Counted from the stretch's first letter, positions 26,807-35,426 are shown. The stretch is DNA of 38,665 nucleotides from Flammeovirga sp. EKP202 (GCF_014534745.1 NZ_JACVVP010000065.1:1-38665); one strand, 5' to 3'. Translations and numbers: made by a program. The notes: generated from the sequence alone by a model not told the origin.

Positions 26807-27040
26807 ATGAGTAAAATTACAATTACGCATCAACGAAATAAATGCATCGGATGTAACTACTGTGTGGAATTTGCTCCAGACAGATGGGTGATGTCCAAAA
26901 GAGATGGGAAAGCTACTTTGGTTGGTGGAGTCAATAAAAAAGGCTTTTATACTACTAAGGTGAGTCCTATTGAGTTAGACGAAAATATCAAGGCGGCGGA
27001 AGCTTGCCCGGTGAAAATTATAAAAGTCAAAGAGTTTTAA
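26807..27040 (+). CDS. Single-cluster ferredoxin
   Basis: Encodes 77 residues with one [4Fe-4S] motif: C13, C16, C19 (CIGCNYC) and C67 in the CP motif (EACPVKI). It is a small cytoplasmic electron carrier. It follows the U32 gene by 16 bp and they share the terminator at 27062. It could supply electrons or help the U32 enzyme's Fe-S chemistry, but that is inference. Confidence 0.93.
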   Translation: MSKITITHQRNKCIGCNYCVEFAPDRWVMSKRDGKATLVGGVNKKGFYTTKVSPIELDENIKAAEACPVKIIKVKEF

Positions 27041-27061
27041 TTTACGCTTTGGCTAAAATGT

Positions 27062-27100
27062 AAAGAGGTTGATACTTTGATGGTATCGACCTCTTTTTTT
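27062..27100 (+). terminator. Terminator of the U32-ferredoxin operon
   Basis: A 14-bp stem AAAGAGGTTGATAC/GTATCGACCTCTTT (one wobble pair) with a 7-nt loop ends in seven Ts, 21 bp after the ferredoxin stop. Confidence 0.92.
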
Positions 27101-27124
27101 ATTAAAATATCATCTTTTTATAGA

Positions 27125-27523
27125 CTACTTCTTCAGAAATTGTTTGGCTTCTATTTGAAGCACGCTAGCTTCTGAACCAAAGTAATCTCTAATATTTAAA
27201 TGTATTTGATCTACAGATTGTCCTAATTTTAATTCACTGATAAACTTTAAATCTCTTTGTTCTAAAACAGTCATTTTCTCCAAACCTAATAGTTCTTTTT
27301 TCAATAAATCAACCGTTTCTAAATTTCTCCAATTTGTATGATTGTATCCATTGATGGAGTTTGAAAAACAAAGTTCTTTCATCATTTTAGACACATGCTG
27401 ATGGCTTGTTTCTAATGAGACTTCTTTTACTAATGTCTTATCTTTTGAAGGTGTAATATCTTGAGCATTGATATTGAAAATACTTACCACTAGTAACAAT
27501 GAGAATATAAATAGCTTTTTCAT
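27125..27523 (-). CDS. Small secreted protein, unknown function; unit 1 of the direct-repeat regulon
   Basis: Encodes 132 residues from MKKLFIF; a longer frame to 27553 is rejected because the signal peptide MKKLFIFSLLLVVSIFNINAQ begins cleanly here. No recognised domain. The mature part is helix-rich and charged, with one Cys near residue 61 (MMKELCFSNS). It carries the shared regulon promoter at 27578-27632. Confidence 0.7.
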   Translation of the reverse strand: MKKLFIFSLLLVVSIFNINAQDITPSKDKTLVKEVSLETSHQHVSKMMKELCFSNSINGYNHTNWRNLETVDLLKKELLGLEKMTVLEQRDLKFISELKLGQSVDQIHLNIRDYFGSEASVLQIEAKQFLKK

Positions 27524-27577
27524 TTTTGAAATAATTAGATTGAAAACTGACATTGATAATACTCTATGAGCATGTTA

Positions 27578-27632
27578 CAAATATCATAGTTTGGACACCG
27601 AATCATTTACATAAAAATGTCTGACATTTGTA
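27578..27632 (-). promoter_or_regulatory. Direct-repeat promoter of the 27125-27523 gene
   Basis: Minus strand: distal half-site TACAAAT (27626-27632), proximal TGTAAATGATTC (27600-27611), 14 bp, then -7 box GATATTTG (27578-27585). The half-sites are 21 bp apart. The design is shared with six other units. Confidence 0.75.
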
Positions 27633-27657
27633 CATTCTAGTCAAATAACGATTTCAT

Positions 27658-28875
27658 CTAAAAATCAAACTTCGTCATCAACTGGAATCTATTTGCTGTA
27701 CCCATACTATCATTGGCGGTACGCTGTGTCCCTCTCATATATTCAATACCTGTAGAAAAGTATTTAAGCGGTTGCCAAACTAAGTTGATATGGGATATAC
27801 CTCCGGCTTTTAAAGCAAATGGGTCTCTTGTGTCGGGTACATTTGTCAACCAACCATAGGCAAAAGATAAATTAGATGACCATTTCTCATTCCAATGATG
27901 GGTATAACCTACTAATGCTGAAATGGAATTCATAGCGACCAATTCACCTTCACTATTTAGGACGGCATTGGCGTTACTTCCAATAAATGCCAAAATATTT
28001 TCTCCAGAACCTACCCCATAATTTACATTCCAAGAGATTCTATTTTTTTTGTCGAGTTGTTGAACACCACCAAAAATCACATCCAATTGTGGTGTGGAAG
28101 CATCCACCCCTTCGGGTCCACCCGTCCAATGCAGTTGAGCAATACTTGAACCGAAAAATAGTTTTGTATTGTTTTTATTGTAAACAAACTTGAGTGAGAA
28201 GAGCGGTAATTGTGATTGAGCGACACCATTTAGGGCGTTAGGGTTTTCAATACCCATATTTTCCAAGTATTCAATACTTGCTCCGAACATCCAGTTTTTA
28301 TGAATATCTTTCTCGTACCTAATTTGATTGGATCTTCCACCAAACAACGCATCGCCAGCAGCAAAATCAATAATAAAAGGAAGTGTTTCTAAGAAGGTAA
28401 GGTTGGTCCATGTTTGTCCAAAAGTAAATCCACCTACTTTAATGTAAGCGTGTCTCATTCTAAACTGAGTTCCTCCAGTAGAAAAGAAGTCTCCTTCTAC
28501 AAACATTTGAACAGGAGTACTATTGACTTTGCTTCTTACATCTAAATTAATTCTTGTCTCTTTAGAAAAGAAACTCACGTATCCCGTACTTCCGTAATCG
28601 GCTTCACCTTTTACAGGAATGGTTGACATCAAAAATTGTGTTTTATCTCTGGTACCATTGACATCATAGATAAAATCATTTTTCATGTATCCACCAATTT
28701 TCATCCGCACATTTCCTTTACCAAGCATCGGCCAAGAACCAGGGAAAGTAGGATCTTCTAATGTCGCTTCATCATCACTTTTCTTTTTAGAAATTTGGTC
28801 TGAAATAAAACCTTGTGCAAATAAATCCCCTGCCATCATCAAAAAAGCGAGGATGAATAGTTGAATAGTTTTCAT
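27658..28875 (-). CDS. DcaP-like outer-membrane porin
   Basis: Encodes 405 residues from MKTIQLF (an ATG three codons earlier is also possible). It has a signal peptide ending DLFAQ. Then come MKIGGYMKNDFIYD, FFSKETRINLDVRSK, FVEGDFFSTGGTQFRMRHAYIKVGGFTFGQTWTNL and FIIDFAAGDALFGGRSNQIRYEK, the hallmark DcaP segments, and it ends in Phe. Trimeric DcaP porins admit dicarboxylates and small negatively charged substrates. It has its own regulon promoter at 28960-29014. Confidence 0.88.
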   Translation of the reverse strand: MKTIQLFILAFLMMAGDLFAQGFISDQISKKKSDDEATLEDPTFPGSWPMLGKGNVRMKIGGYMKNDFIYDVNGTRDKTQFLMSTIPVKGEADYGSTGYVSFFSKETRINLDVRSKVNSTPVQMFVEGDFFSTGGTQFRMRHAYIKVGGFTFGQTWTNLTFLETLPFIIDFAAGDALFGGRSNQIRYEKDIHKNWMFGASIEYLENMGIENPNALNGVAQSQLPLFSLKFVYNKNNTKLFFGSSIAQLHWTGGPEGVDASTPQLDVIFGGVQQLDKKNRISWNVNYGVGSGENILAFIGSNANAVLNSEGELVAMNSISALVGYTHHWNEKWSSNLSFAYGWLTNVPDTRDPFALKAGGISHINLVWQPLKYFSTGIEYMRGTQRTANDSMGTANRFQLMTKFDF

Positions 28876-28959
28876 AAATAGCATTTTATATTTTTTGGAA
28901 TCAAGTTGTAAGGATATTTAGAGATGAAAACAGCACTCATCGAATTAAATATCACCTTA

Positions 28960-29014
28960 CAAAATTAGGGAGAACATGACCCAATCATTTGCACATAGTT
29001 ATTTATGAATTACA
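28960..29014 (-). promoter_or_regulatory. Direct-repeat promoter of the porin gene
   Basis: Minus strand: distal half-site TGTAATT (29008-29014), proximal TGCAAATGATTG (28982-28993), 14 bp, then -7 box TAATTTTG (28960-28967). Half-sites are 21 bp apart. The rest of the 28876-29578 gap holds repeat A, a terminator and a short tandem repeat. Confidence 0.75.
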
Positions 29015-29085
29015 CAAAAAGGTCAATTCAAAACGACTTGTTATCGCTTCAAATTCACCTAAGTACTATGACATAAGTTTTTGTA

Positions 29086-29234
29086 TGTTTCTTGCACCAT
29101 AGTTAAAACTATGGGCTGGTGGTAAAACAACCTAATCAAGACTGAAGTCTTGAAGGTTGATAACGTAGACAACACTTTAGTGTTGATGAAGTCTGTATCA
29201 CCTGCCCATAACTTCAGTCATGGTGCACGTCATT
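29086..29234 (+). repeat. Structured inverted-terminal repeat element, copy A
   Basis: A 150-bp element with ends TTGCACCAT and ATGGTGCAC, four internal hairpins (CATAGTT/AACTATG; CAAGACT/AGTCTTG; CAACACT/AGTGTTG; CCAT..ATGG) and a closing stem GGTGGTA/TATCACC. No coding potential. It is about 85% identical to the inverted copy at 38366-38513. Confidence 0.85.
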
Positions 29235-29377
29235 CTAGTCCAAAACTGTTGCCATGGCACTAAAAAGAGAAAAAGTAATAGCTTAGTTTTTAAGGAATTA
29301 AATACAACTTGATCCAAAAGAATAAATGCTGCTACTCTTTTGATATTACAAAAATAAGCATTCTAAAAAGGGTAGGC

Positions 29378-29411
29378 TTATAAGATATGGTCATCTAGTT
29401 ATAGAAAATCG
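29378..29411. repeat. 34-bp repeat next to terminator, copy 1
   Basis: TTATAAGATATGGTCATC... at 29378-29411 matches 30599-30632 in the same orientation with only a few changes. Each copy sits just beyond a paralogous minus-strand terminator, so gene and terminator flanks were duplicated together. Confidence 0.75.
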
Positions 29412-29430
29412 TTAAGTTGTTTTCATAAAC

Positions 29431-29465
29431 AAAAAAGAGGCATCATCTTATAAAGACAATACCTC
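29431..29465 (-). terminator. Terminator of the amidohydrolase remnant
   Basis: Minus strand: a 13-bp stem rich in G.U pairs (GAGGTATTGTCTT with AAGATGATGCCTC) is followed by a run of six Ts (plus-strand A-run at 29431-29436). It lies 114 bp past the stop and is related to those of the next two genes. Confidence 0.8.
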
Positions 29466-29523
29466 GATTATTGGGTGATTGATATTTTGAATCAAAATGG
29501 TCAACCCTATTCAGGGAAGTACA

Positions 29524-29568
29524 CCTCTTCCCTCTTCCCTTTTACCTCTTCCCTTTTACCTCTTCCCT
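29524..29568. repeat. 14-bp tandem repeat, about three copies
   Basis: The unit CCTCTTCCCTTTTA repeats at 29531-29544 and 29545-29558, with a partial copy at 29559-29568 and a fragment at 29524-29530. It lies between the amidohydrolase stop and its terminator. Confidence 0.85.
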
Positions 29569-29578
29569 CATTACCCTC

Positions 29579-30346
29579 TTACTTCACTTCATTCTTATAA
29601 ATCGTTCCGTTTTTCATAATCAAATGAAGTTTTTTTTCCGGGTCTTGAAGAATTTTCAAATCTTCTAATGGATTACCATCAATCAATAAAATATCTGCTA
29701 ATGCTCCTTCTTCGATGACACCAATTTTGCCTGGGCTAAAACGGTGTGATAAGCCTAATAACTCCCCTGATTTTGAAGTCGCCTGTTGTAATATTTCAGC
29801 ATTAGTAAACCAATCCTGTCTGTAAATAAATTCATCATTCAAAGTATCAATTTTCTTAGGATCAGTGATGATATCTGTACCAAATGTAATTTTATCGTAA
29901 CCAATTTTCTTCGCCGACTTAAACATGTGGTCAATACCTGCATAAGCAGCTCTATGTTTATTGGCTTGCTCTTCTGTGTAACCATGAGGAATAAACGTAT
30001 ATACCCCAACTTGAGCGGATAACCACACATCATTGTCCTTCATTAATTGTAAAGTAGGTCCATCTACAAGGTTGGCATGCTCAATACTTTTCACTCCACA
30101 CTCGATCGCTCTTCGGATTCCAGCATTGTTGTAAACGTGTGCCATTACATAGGTTTGGTAATCTGATGCGGCGTTAACAGCTGCTTTGATTTCTTCTTTT
30201 GTAAATCCGACTACATCCATGGCAAGTGTATCTGCGGTGCCATCGAAAATATTAGCATGTTGGATTAATATTGTTTTTTCGTCTTGAGCAAAAATCTGAA
30301 AAATAGCAGAACAGTATAGCAATGTAATTAATAGTAATTTTTTCAT
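29579..30346 (-). pseudogene. Amidohydrolase with a large in-frame internal deletion
   Basis: Encodes 255 residues, about 170 shorter than imidazolonepropionase-like amidohydrolases (about 430). The signal peptide (ending IFAQ) and first strand (ILIQHANIFDGTADTLAMD, to residue 44) run straight into VVGFTKEEIKAAV, which normally lies far inside the TIM barrel. The PG-x-IDAHTHL metal motif and the Lys strand are missing. The later ligands remain: H70 (MAHVY), H90 (IEHAN) and D158 (FGTDI). The frame, promoter and C-terminal composite domain are intact, so it may still be expressed, but it should not be an active metallohydrolase. The alternative, that it is a genuine short family, is less likely. 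Confidence 0.8.
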
Positions 30347-30411
30347 GATAATGTTTTTGATTTAATGAGAATTAAGTCGAGAGTAAAACCTATTGCCCTC
30401 TTATCATGAAG

Positions 30412-30465
30412 CAAAATTACATTAGTACGGACACACGTATTTGCACAAAAAATAAGAGATTTGCA
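30412..30465 (-). promoter_or_regulatory. Direct-repeat promoter of the amidohydrolase remnant
   Basis: Minus strand: distal TGCAAAT (30459-30465), proximal TGCAAATACGTG (30434-30445), 14 bp, then TAATTTTG (30412-30419). The half-sites are 20 bp apart here, not 21. The remaining 30466-30598 has no gene. Confidence 0.7.
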
Positions 30466-30598
30466 CGAAAAAGTCTATTCTATACATTTACCATTAAAAG
30501 TAAGTGTATTGACTTTCCCATCTCCTTTTTTGCGAAAAACTTGTGAAGATATTTTCCTATCTCACATTACAAATTTACTGATTGAGGATCGGAATGGG

Positions 30599-30632
30599 TT
30601 ATAAAATATGGTCATCCAGTTAAAGAAAATCG
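30599..30632. repeat. 34-bp repeat next to terminator, copy 2
   Basis: Matches 29378-29411 in the same orientation; see that entry. It lies beyond the terminator of the first serine hydrolase gene. Confidence 0.75.
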
Positions 30633-30642
30633 GCATGTTTAT

Positions 30643-30688
30643 AAAAAAAGAGGCTTTACTCTGATACGAATATCATGAATAAAACCTC
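30643..30688 (-). terminator. Terminator of serine hydrolase paralog 1
   Basis: Minus strand: a long stem GAGGTTTTATTC...TATC with TTCG loop, G.U pairs and seven Ts at the end (plus A-run 30643-30649). It is the homologue of the terminator at 32225. Confidence 0.82.
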
Positions 30689-30737
30689 GTGGAAAATAAA
30701 TTTCCTATATTAAAATGAAAGCACTTTTCTTTACCTT

Positions 30738-32072
30738 TTATTCTTCTACTTCTTCAAACAAGCCAGAGTTGGCAATCTGACGTGCATATCTATGAATAGA
30801 AGCATCAGGAACATTGGTAGAGAAAAAGACAATCACTAAATCCTTTTTCGGAGAAACGTAAATACCTTGACTTTGCAAACCTGATTTCCAAAAGTCGCCA
30901 TCAGCAAATACGGCATCCCATTGTCTTGCATTAGAGATCACATCATCATCCCCTAAACGATCAATGAATACAGGACCATCAAAACCTTTTCTATAAAAAT
31001 CTCTTGATCTTGTCCCTGTTTGAATTCGATTGATAATTTCAGGTGAAACGACCTGTTCTGTCGCTATTTTATTCCAACTTGGAGTATAGAGCATTCCTAT
31101 TCTTGCCATATCACGTAATCTACTAGAAACAATGCCATGTCCTAATGCTACACCATTAGGTGAAAGGTGAATATTCAAAGTCGATTCGGCTCCTATTTTG
31201 GAATAAATTCTTTGATCTACAAATTCGGAAAATGGCTTTTTTGAAACAGCCTCCACCAATAATACTAACACCTCTGTATTTGGAGATCCATATTCTAGTT
31301 TTTCTCCAGCGGGATGAGTAGACTCCGCTTCTTTTAAGATATCCTTTACGTTTTCCAATTCTCCATTATAAGGCAAACCAAATTCTGCTAAGAACATTCT
31401 TGTAGCAATAGAATTGGGATCAGACCTTGTTTCATCATTTTCCTCTGAGTTTAAACCGACAGTCATATCCATTACATCCTTGATTTTCGAATTACCATAA
31501 GCAGTGCCTCTAAAATCATGTACATAATGACCTATCGTTTTTTCTTCATCGATTTTACCTTCAGAAATAAGTAAATCAACCGCTAATCCAGGAATAATCT
31601 TCGCGGTAGACATCCATACATGATGATCTTCCGCTGTCATCCCCTGATAATTTTCAAAAACGATTTCACCTTTATGCACCACCAAGAAACCTTGAGCGTA
31701 ACTATGCGGGTGTACCATAAAATCATTTAAGGATAACTCTCCAAAGTGATGTGTTTTAGCTTTTACTTCACCCACTGCTGGATTTATATTTTCAACCAAT
31801 TCCATCTTAGGTTGTTTCGGTTCCAAGATAGAAGTATGAAATAATTCAGAAGTTCTGAGTCCCCACCAAACGGCATCGTCTCCACCTTTTAATAGGTGAG
31901 GTAGGTTATAATTTTGTCTGAATTTTTGAACTTGTTTCTCTGAAAATCCATTTGCAAATTCTTTTATTGGAGTTCTATAATCTCCTTCCGCTTCATGAAC
32001 ATTCGTTCCTTGTGCATTTACTTGTGACATAACTGATCCGGCTAACAATGATGATAATAGTAATTTTTTCAT
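30738..32072 (-). CDS. Exported serine hydrolase, beta-lactamase/NylB-like (paralog 1)
   Basis: Encodes 444 residues from MKKLLLSSLLAGS, the same start as its paralog; the open frame extends to 32105. The signal peptide ends SQVNAQ. The SxxK nucleophile motif is S155-T-A-K158 (VWMSTAKII) and the catalytic Tyr is probably Y261 in YGSPNTEVL. This is the beta-lactamase class C / 6-aminohexanoate-dimer hydrolase (EstB/NylB) fold, which acts on esters, amides or peptides. It acts in the periplasm. It is one of two adjacent paralogs with duplicated terminators and the same promoter design. Confidence 0.88.
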   Translation of the reverse strand: MKKLLLSSLLAGSVMSQVNAQGTNVHEAEGDYRTPIKEFANGFSEKQVQKFRQNYNLPHLLKGGDDAVWWGLRTSELFHTSILEPKQPKMELVENINPAVGEVKAKTHHFGELSLNDFMVHPHSYAQGFLVVHKGEIVFENYQGMTAEDHHVWMSTAKIIPGLAVDLLISEGKIDEEKTIGHYVHDFRGTAYGNSKIKDVMDMTVGLNSEENDETRSDPNSIATRMFLAEFGLPYNGELENVKDILKEAESTHPAGEKLEYGSPNTEVLVLLVEAVSKKPFSEFVDQRIYSKIGAESTLNIHLSPNGVALGHGIVSSRLRDMARIGMLYTPSWNKIATEQVVSPEIINRIQTGTRSRDFYRKGFDGPVFIDRLGDDDVISNARQWDAVFADGDFWKSGLQSQGIYVSPKKDLVIVFFSTNVPDASIHRYARQIANSGLFEEVEE

Positions 32073-32132
32073 TTTCGATCTGAGATTTTTAGATTGGTTT
32101 CTCATGAGTAATATTACTCTTCGATGATGTTA

Positions 32133-32187
32133 CAAATATCATGGTTGGCACCTCGAATCATTGACAAAAAATAATTAAAGGTTTACA
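32133..32187 (-). promoter_or_regulatory. Direct-repeat promoter of serine hydrolase paralog 1
   Basis: Minus strand: distal TGTAAAC (32181-32187), proximal TGTCAATGATTC (32155-32166), 14 bp, then GATATTTG (32133-32140). Half-sites are 21 bp apart. Confidence 0.75.
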
Positions 32188-32224
32188 TGAAAAAGTCAAT
32201 TCATTATACCTTTTCATTATTTTG

Positions 32225-32267
32225 AAAAGAGGCTTTACTCTGATACGAATATCAAGAGTAAAGCCTC
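32225..32267 (-). terminator. Terminator of serine hydrolase paralog 2
   Basis: Minus strand: GAGGCTTTACTCTTGATA with loop TTCG and TATCAGAGTAAAGCCTC gives a near-perfect 17-bp stem (one bulge) followed by TTTTC. It is homologous to the terminator at 30643. Confidence 0.88.
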
Positions 32268-32306
32268 GATGGAAAGTCTATTTCCTATTTTTATCTATTT
32301 CAATTA

Positions 32307-33638
32307 TTATTTTGATTCCTCAAACAGTCCAGAATCGGCAACTTTACGAACGAAACGGTGTAAAGAATGATCTTTAACTGCCGTTGACATGTACACAATT
32401 ACTAGATCTTTTGAAGGTGATACATATAAACCTTGTGTTTGCATTCCACCTTTCCACATATCACCGTCAGGCCAGATTACATCCCACTGACGTGAGTTAC
32501 CCAAGAAAGTTGGTTGACCATTTTCTAACCAATCAGAAAATACAGGACCGTCTTCACCTGCCATTAAAAACTCATGTGATCTCATATCTTCATGGATACG
32601 TGTTAATGTCTCTTCTGTGACAATTTGCTCATCTGACACTTTATCCCAACTTGGTGTGTAAAGCATTCCAAATCTAGCCATATCACGCATTCTACTGCCT
32701 ATTACACCATGTGAAAGTGCAATGCCATCAGGTGTTGTTTGTACTTGCAAAGCACCGTCTACCCCCATTTTTGACCATACTTTTTTATCAAAAACTTGAC
32801 TCCACTTTTCACCTGTAACGGCTTCTACTAAAAATACTAACGCTTCAGTATGAGCAGATGCATAGACAAACTTTTTACCAGCACCTTCGCCCGGTTGAGC
32901 ACTAGCTAATACATCAATTAGCTTCTCTACTTTACCATTGTATTCCTGACCAAATTCAGCCATATATAAACGATGGGCATGTGAATCAGGTTGAGGACGA
33001 GTTTCTGCTGTATCGTCTATATTCAAACCGGAATCCATGTGAAGAATCTGTTTTACAGTAACTTCTTCCCAAGCTGTTCCTTTAAATTCATCTACATAAT
33101 CAGAGATAGGACGTGAATCGTCAATCTTTCCTTCATTGATTAATAGCTCTACCAATAATGCTGCTGTTGGCTTAGCACATGACATCCATGCGTGACTATC
33201 TGAAGGACGCATTCCAGGATATGCTTCATAGACTACTTTTCCTTTATGAATCACCAAGTAACCTTGTGCTCTAAAATCAGGGTTTGCTAAAAATTCATCC
33301 AATGAATATTTTCCAGAGAAAAGTGTTTCTGCCTCAATAGCTCCAATTTCAGGTCTTAGATTTTCTTCTAGTTCTTTAGTTGGCATTCGTCTAGGAATAA
33401 TTGAAGTTGGCATAAATTCAGAAGTCTTCATCTGAAAATAAAGTGATTCGTCACCGCCTTCAAGCCAAGTATTGAATGAAGTAGAAGTTGCGTGTTCTGC
33501 AAATGATTTAGGATAACCGCTTACTACTTCTTTAATAGGAGTCACCTCTTTTTCAGTCTCTTGGTGATTTATTCCTTGAGCTTGTGCGTTTAAAATTGCT
33601 GATCCTGCTAACAATGATGATAATAATAGCTTTTTCAT
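32307..33638 (-). CDS. Exported serine hydrolase, beta-lactamase/NylB-like (paralog 2)
   Basis: Encodes 443 residues. Signal peptide MKKLLLSSLLAGSAILNAQAQ is nearly the same as in paralog 1. The SxxK motif is S153-C-A-K156 (AWMSCAKPT) and the second catalytic residue is probably Y259 (VYASAHTEAL). The shared C-terminal block QGLYVSPSKDLVIVYMST is typical of the family. Substrate is unknown. The Cys in the SCAK motif differs from STAK in the paralog, suggesting divergence of specificity. Confidence 0.88.
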   Translation of the reverse strand: MKKLLLSSLLAGSAILNAQAQGINHQETEKEVTPIKEVVSGYPKSFAEHATSTSFNTWLEGGDESLYFQMKTSEFMPTSIIPRRMPTKELEENLRPEIGAIEAETLFSGKYSLDEFLANPDFRAQGYLVIHKGKVVYEAYPGMRPSDSHAWMSCAKPTAALLVELLINEGKIDDSRPISDYVDEFKGTAWEEVTVKQILHMDSGLNIDDTAETRPQPDSHAHRLYMAEFGQEYNGKVEKLIDVLASAQPGEGAGKKFVYASAHTEALVFLVEAVTGEKWSQVFDKKVWSKMGVDGALQVQTTPDGIALSHGVIGSRMRDMARFGMLYTPSWDKVSDEQIVTEETLTRIHEDMRSHEFLMAGEDGPVFSDWLENGQPTFLGNSRQWDVIWPDGDMWKGGMQTQGLYVSPSKDLVIVYMSTAVKDHSLHRFVRKVADSGLFEESK

Positions 33639-33701
33639 TTTGATTTATTATTTGTAATTAGATTGATTTATTGTGAGCTGTCTTGCTCACTGATGATGTT
33701 A

Positions 33702-33756
33702 CAAATATCATGGATGGCTATTCGAATCATTGGCACGAAACAATTTGTGATTTGCA
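33702..33756 (-). promoter_or_regulatory. Direct-repeat promoter of serine hydrolase paralog 2
   Basis: Minus strand: distal TGCAAAT (33750-33756), proximal TGCCAATGATTC (33724-33735), 14 bp, then GATATTTG (33702-33709). Half-sites are 21 bp apart. Confidence 0.76.
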
Positions 33757-33805
33757 CGATCTTGTTTAATGTCTAATTATGGTGTTTTTTCTGATTATTA
33801 TGTGT

Positions 33806-34237
33806 CTAAACATTCACTGAACAAGATTTATGGCTTTTTAAATTAATAAGATGACAGCCTATGAGTACTAAAGACATACTGTAAGACACAACTGTAATCC
33901 ATGTCGGTTCAAAACCGATATATTTGACTAACATAGAGACACTATACAAGGAATAGCTTCCCCACATTATATTTTTTAATAATGGATCATGACTTTTTTG
34001 ACTTGCAAAGTAAACCGCAATGCCACTTACTAAAATCATACTGATATCTAAGATTCCGAAAAAGTCAAGATGATGATGGTGTCCATGATCATGACCATGA
34101 TGGTGTGCCGACAACGAAACAATTGAACTGCCAATCATTACACCTGAAGTGATGATACAATGAACCAAACAAATAAATGAACCGGTGATCCCTATTTGAT
34201 CTGTGTATCGTATAAATTCTTTTTTCAGTAAATACAT
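33806..34237 (-). CDS. MerC-like membrane protein with His-rich loop
   Basis: Encodes 143 residues with about four hydrophobic segments. Near the first helix is the Cys pair C23/C27 (FICLVHCII), as in MerC-type proteins. Between helices 1 and 2 lies a His-rich loop (about 45-56, AHHHGHDHGHHHH) that would bind divalent metals such as Zn. It begins 4 bp after the ABM gene, so it is the last gene of the TRIC/ABM/MerC operon. Function is probably metal-ion handling in the inner membrane; transport is not proven. Confidence 0.75.
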   Translation of the reverse strand: MYLLKKEFIRYTDQIGITGSFICLVHCIITSGVMIGSSIVSLSAHHHGHDHGHHHHLDFFGILDISMILVSGIAVYFASQKSHDPLLKNIMWGSYSLYSVSMLVKYIGFEPTWITVVSYSMSLVLIGCHLINLKSHKSCSVNV

Positions 34238-34241
34238 GATG

Positions 34242-34583
34242 TTATAAAGTAGAGATTAAGCCTAAATTTATTTTATGATAACTGCTGAATGTTTGTTCTT
34301 CGGACTCTACTTCTATTTTATTTACCAAATCTTTAAGTTGTTGCTCCCTAACAGGACTTTTCAACCATTCTTCATAAGCCTCTCTTCCTGTCCATCCACA
34401 AACCACTTGTATTAATGAAGGATCATCTTCTGATAATAGCGTTTCCCCATCTATAAATCCTTCAATTGTTTTTGCACATTCTTCAATACAATGTCTTTTG
34501 GTGTGCAATTCTGCAGCTTTTTCAGCTGTGACATTCAATGCTTTTATTTTTAGAAAAGACCAGAATTTTATATCGTTTTGCAT
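34242..34583 (-). CDS. Antibiotic biosynthesis monooxygenase (ABM)-like protein
   Basis: Encodes 113 residues. The ferredoxin-like ABM pattern is visible: FLKIKALNVTAEKAAELHTKR, then GFIDGETLLSEDDPSLIQVVCGWTGREAYEEWLKS. ABM proteins are small dimeric enzymes or binding proteins with no single function, and some degrade heme or oxidise quinones. It is the middle gene of the operon, 87 bp after the TRIC gene and 4 bp before MerC-like. Confidence 0.7.
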   Translation of the reverse strand: MQNDIKFWSFLKIKALNVTAEKAAELHTKRHCIEECAKTIEGFIDGETLLSEDDPSLIQVVCGWTGREAYEEWLKSPVREQQLKDLVNKIEVESEEQTFSSYHKINLGLISTL

Positions 34584-34670
34584 AACTATTATGATTTAAT
34601 TTTTGAATCTGTAATTGATATTGAAAATGCTCAAAATAGTATTCGAGTCACTTTTTTGTTTACTGCTTGC

Positions 34671-35315
34671 TTACCCCATTTTTCCTTTCTCGATCAACAT
34701 CCATTGTGGAACATGTAGTTTCCAATGAATACTGCACGCTCTAATAATGAAAGTAAGTACACTACAAATAGTACCTAGTAAATCAGCATGATTAGGGAAG
34801 AAATTCAGAGCAACGAGATAGACTACAACTCCAAATGTTAGTGGGAGTGCATATAACTCTTTCTTTAGTAACAATGTCGTATTGCCTGCTAATACATCCC
34901 TTGTGATACCACCACCAATTGCAGTGATTAGACCCAATAAGACTGGACCTACAGGAGATGCGAAATCAAGTGCTAATGCTTTATCTGCTCCTTGAATAAC
35001 GAACATGGCTATACCTATACCATCTAAATAAAGCATTAATGAATAGATATATTTTCTTTCCATAAACTGATAACCATAAAAGGCAACAATACTTGAGGCG
35101 ATTGCGACCCAAATATAATTGAGGTCTGAAGCCCAAAAAACGGGTACCCCTAGGATCATATCTCGAATTGTACCTCCACCTATGGCAGTAACAATACCCA
35201 TTACTATTGCTCCGAATAAATCTATTTGTTTAGGAATTACAGCTAAAACTGCTGTTACAGCAAAAGCTACTGTGCCAAGCATTACAAGAATGTAGGAAAT
35301 ATCTGAATAGTTCAT
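34671..35315 (-). CDS. TRIC/YicG-family membrane protein
   Basis: Encodes 214 residues from MNYSDISYIL. An earlier ATG at 35345 would place the start inside the -7 box, so 35315 is preferred. Two repeats of the family motif are present: AIGGGTIRDMILGVPVFW and AIGGGITRDVLAGNTTLLL, each ahead of further membrane helices (six to seven in all). Members are called trimeric cation channels; a bacterial YicG-type member has been reported to transport glycine. First gene of the operon with ABM and MerC-like genes. Confidence 0.88.
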   Translation of the reverse strand: MNYSDISYILVMLGTVAFAVTAVLAVIPKQIDLFGAIVMGIVTAIGGGTIRDMILGVPVFWASDLNYIWVAIASSIVAFYGYQFMERKYIYSLMLYLDGIGIAMFVIQGADKALALDFASPVGPVLLGLITAIGGGITRDVLAGNTTLLLKKELYALPLTFGVVVYLVALNFFPNHADLLGTICSVLTFIIRACSIHWKLHVPQWMLIEKGKMG

Positions 35316-35344
35316 TGTTTTATTTTTTTGATTAGATTGATACA

Positions 35345-35399
35345 CAAATATCCTTTATTCGTGATTGAACTATTTACAAGAAAAAGGCATCTGATTGTA
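35345..35399 (-). promoter_or_regulatory. Direct-repeat promoter of the TRIC operon
   Basis: Minus strand: distal TACAATC (35393-35399), proximal TGTAAATAGTTC (35367-35378), 14 bp, then GATATTTG (35345-35352). Half-sites are 21 bp apart. Confidence 0.75.
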
Positions 35400-35426
35400 C
35401 GATTTGAGCAAATTAGAAGGGTTTTG

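Noticed and set aside
29524-29568. CRISPR-like array
   Set aside because: The 14-bp units are adjacent without unique spacers, so it is a simple tandem repeat.
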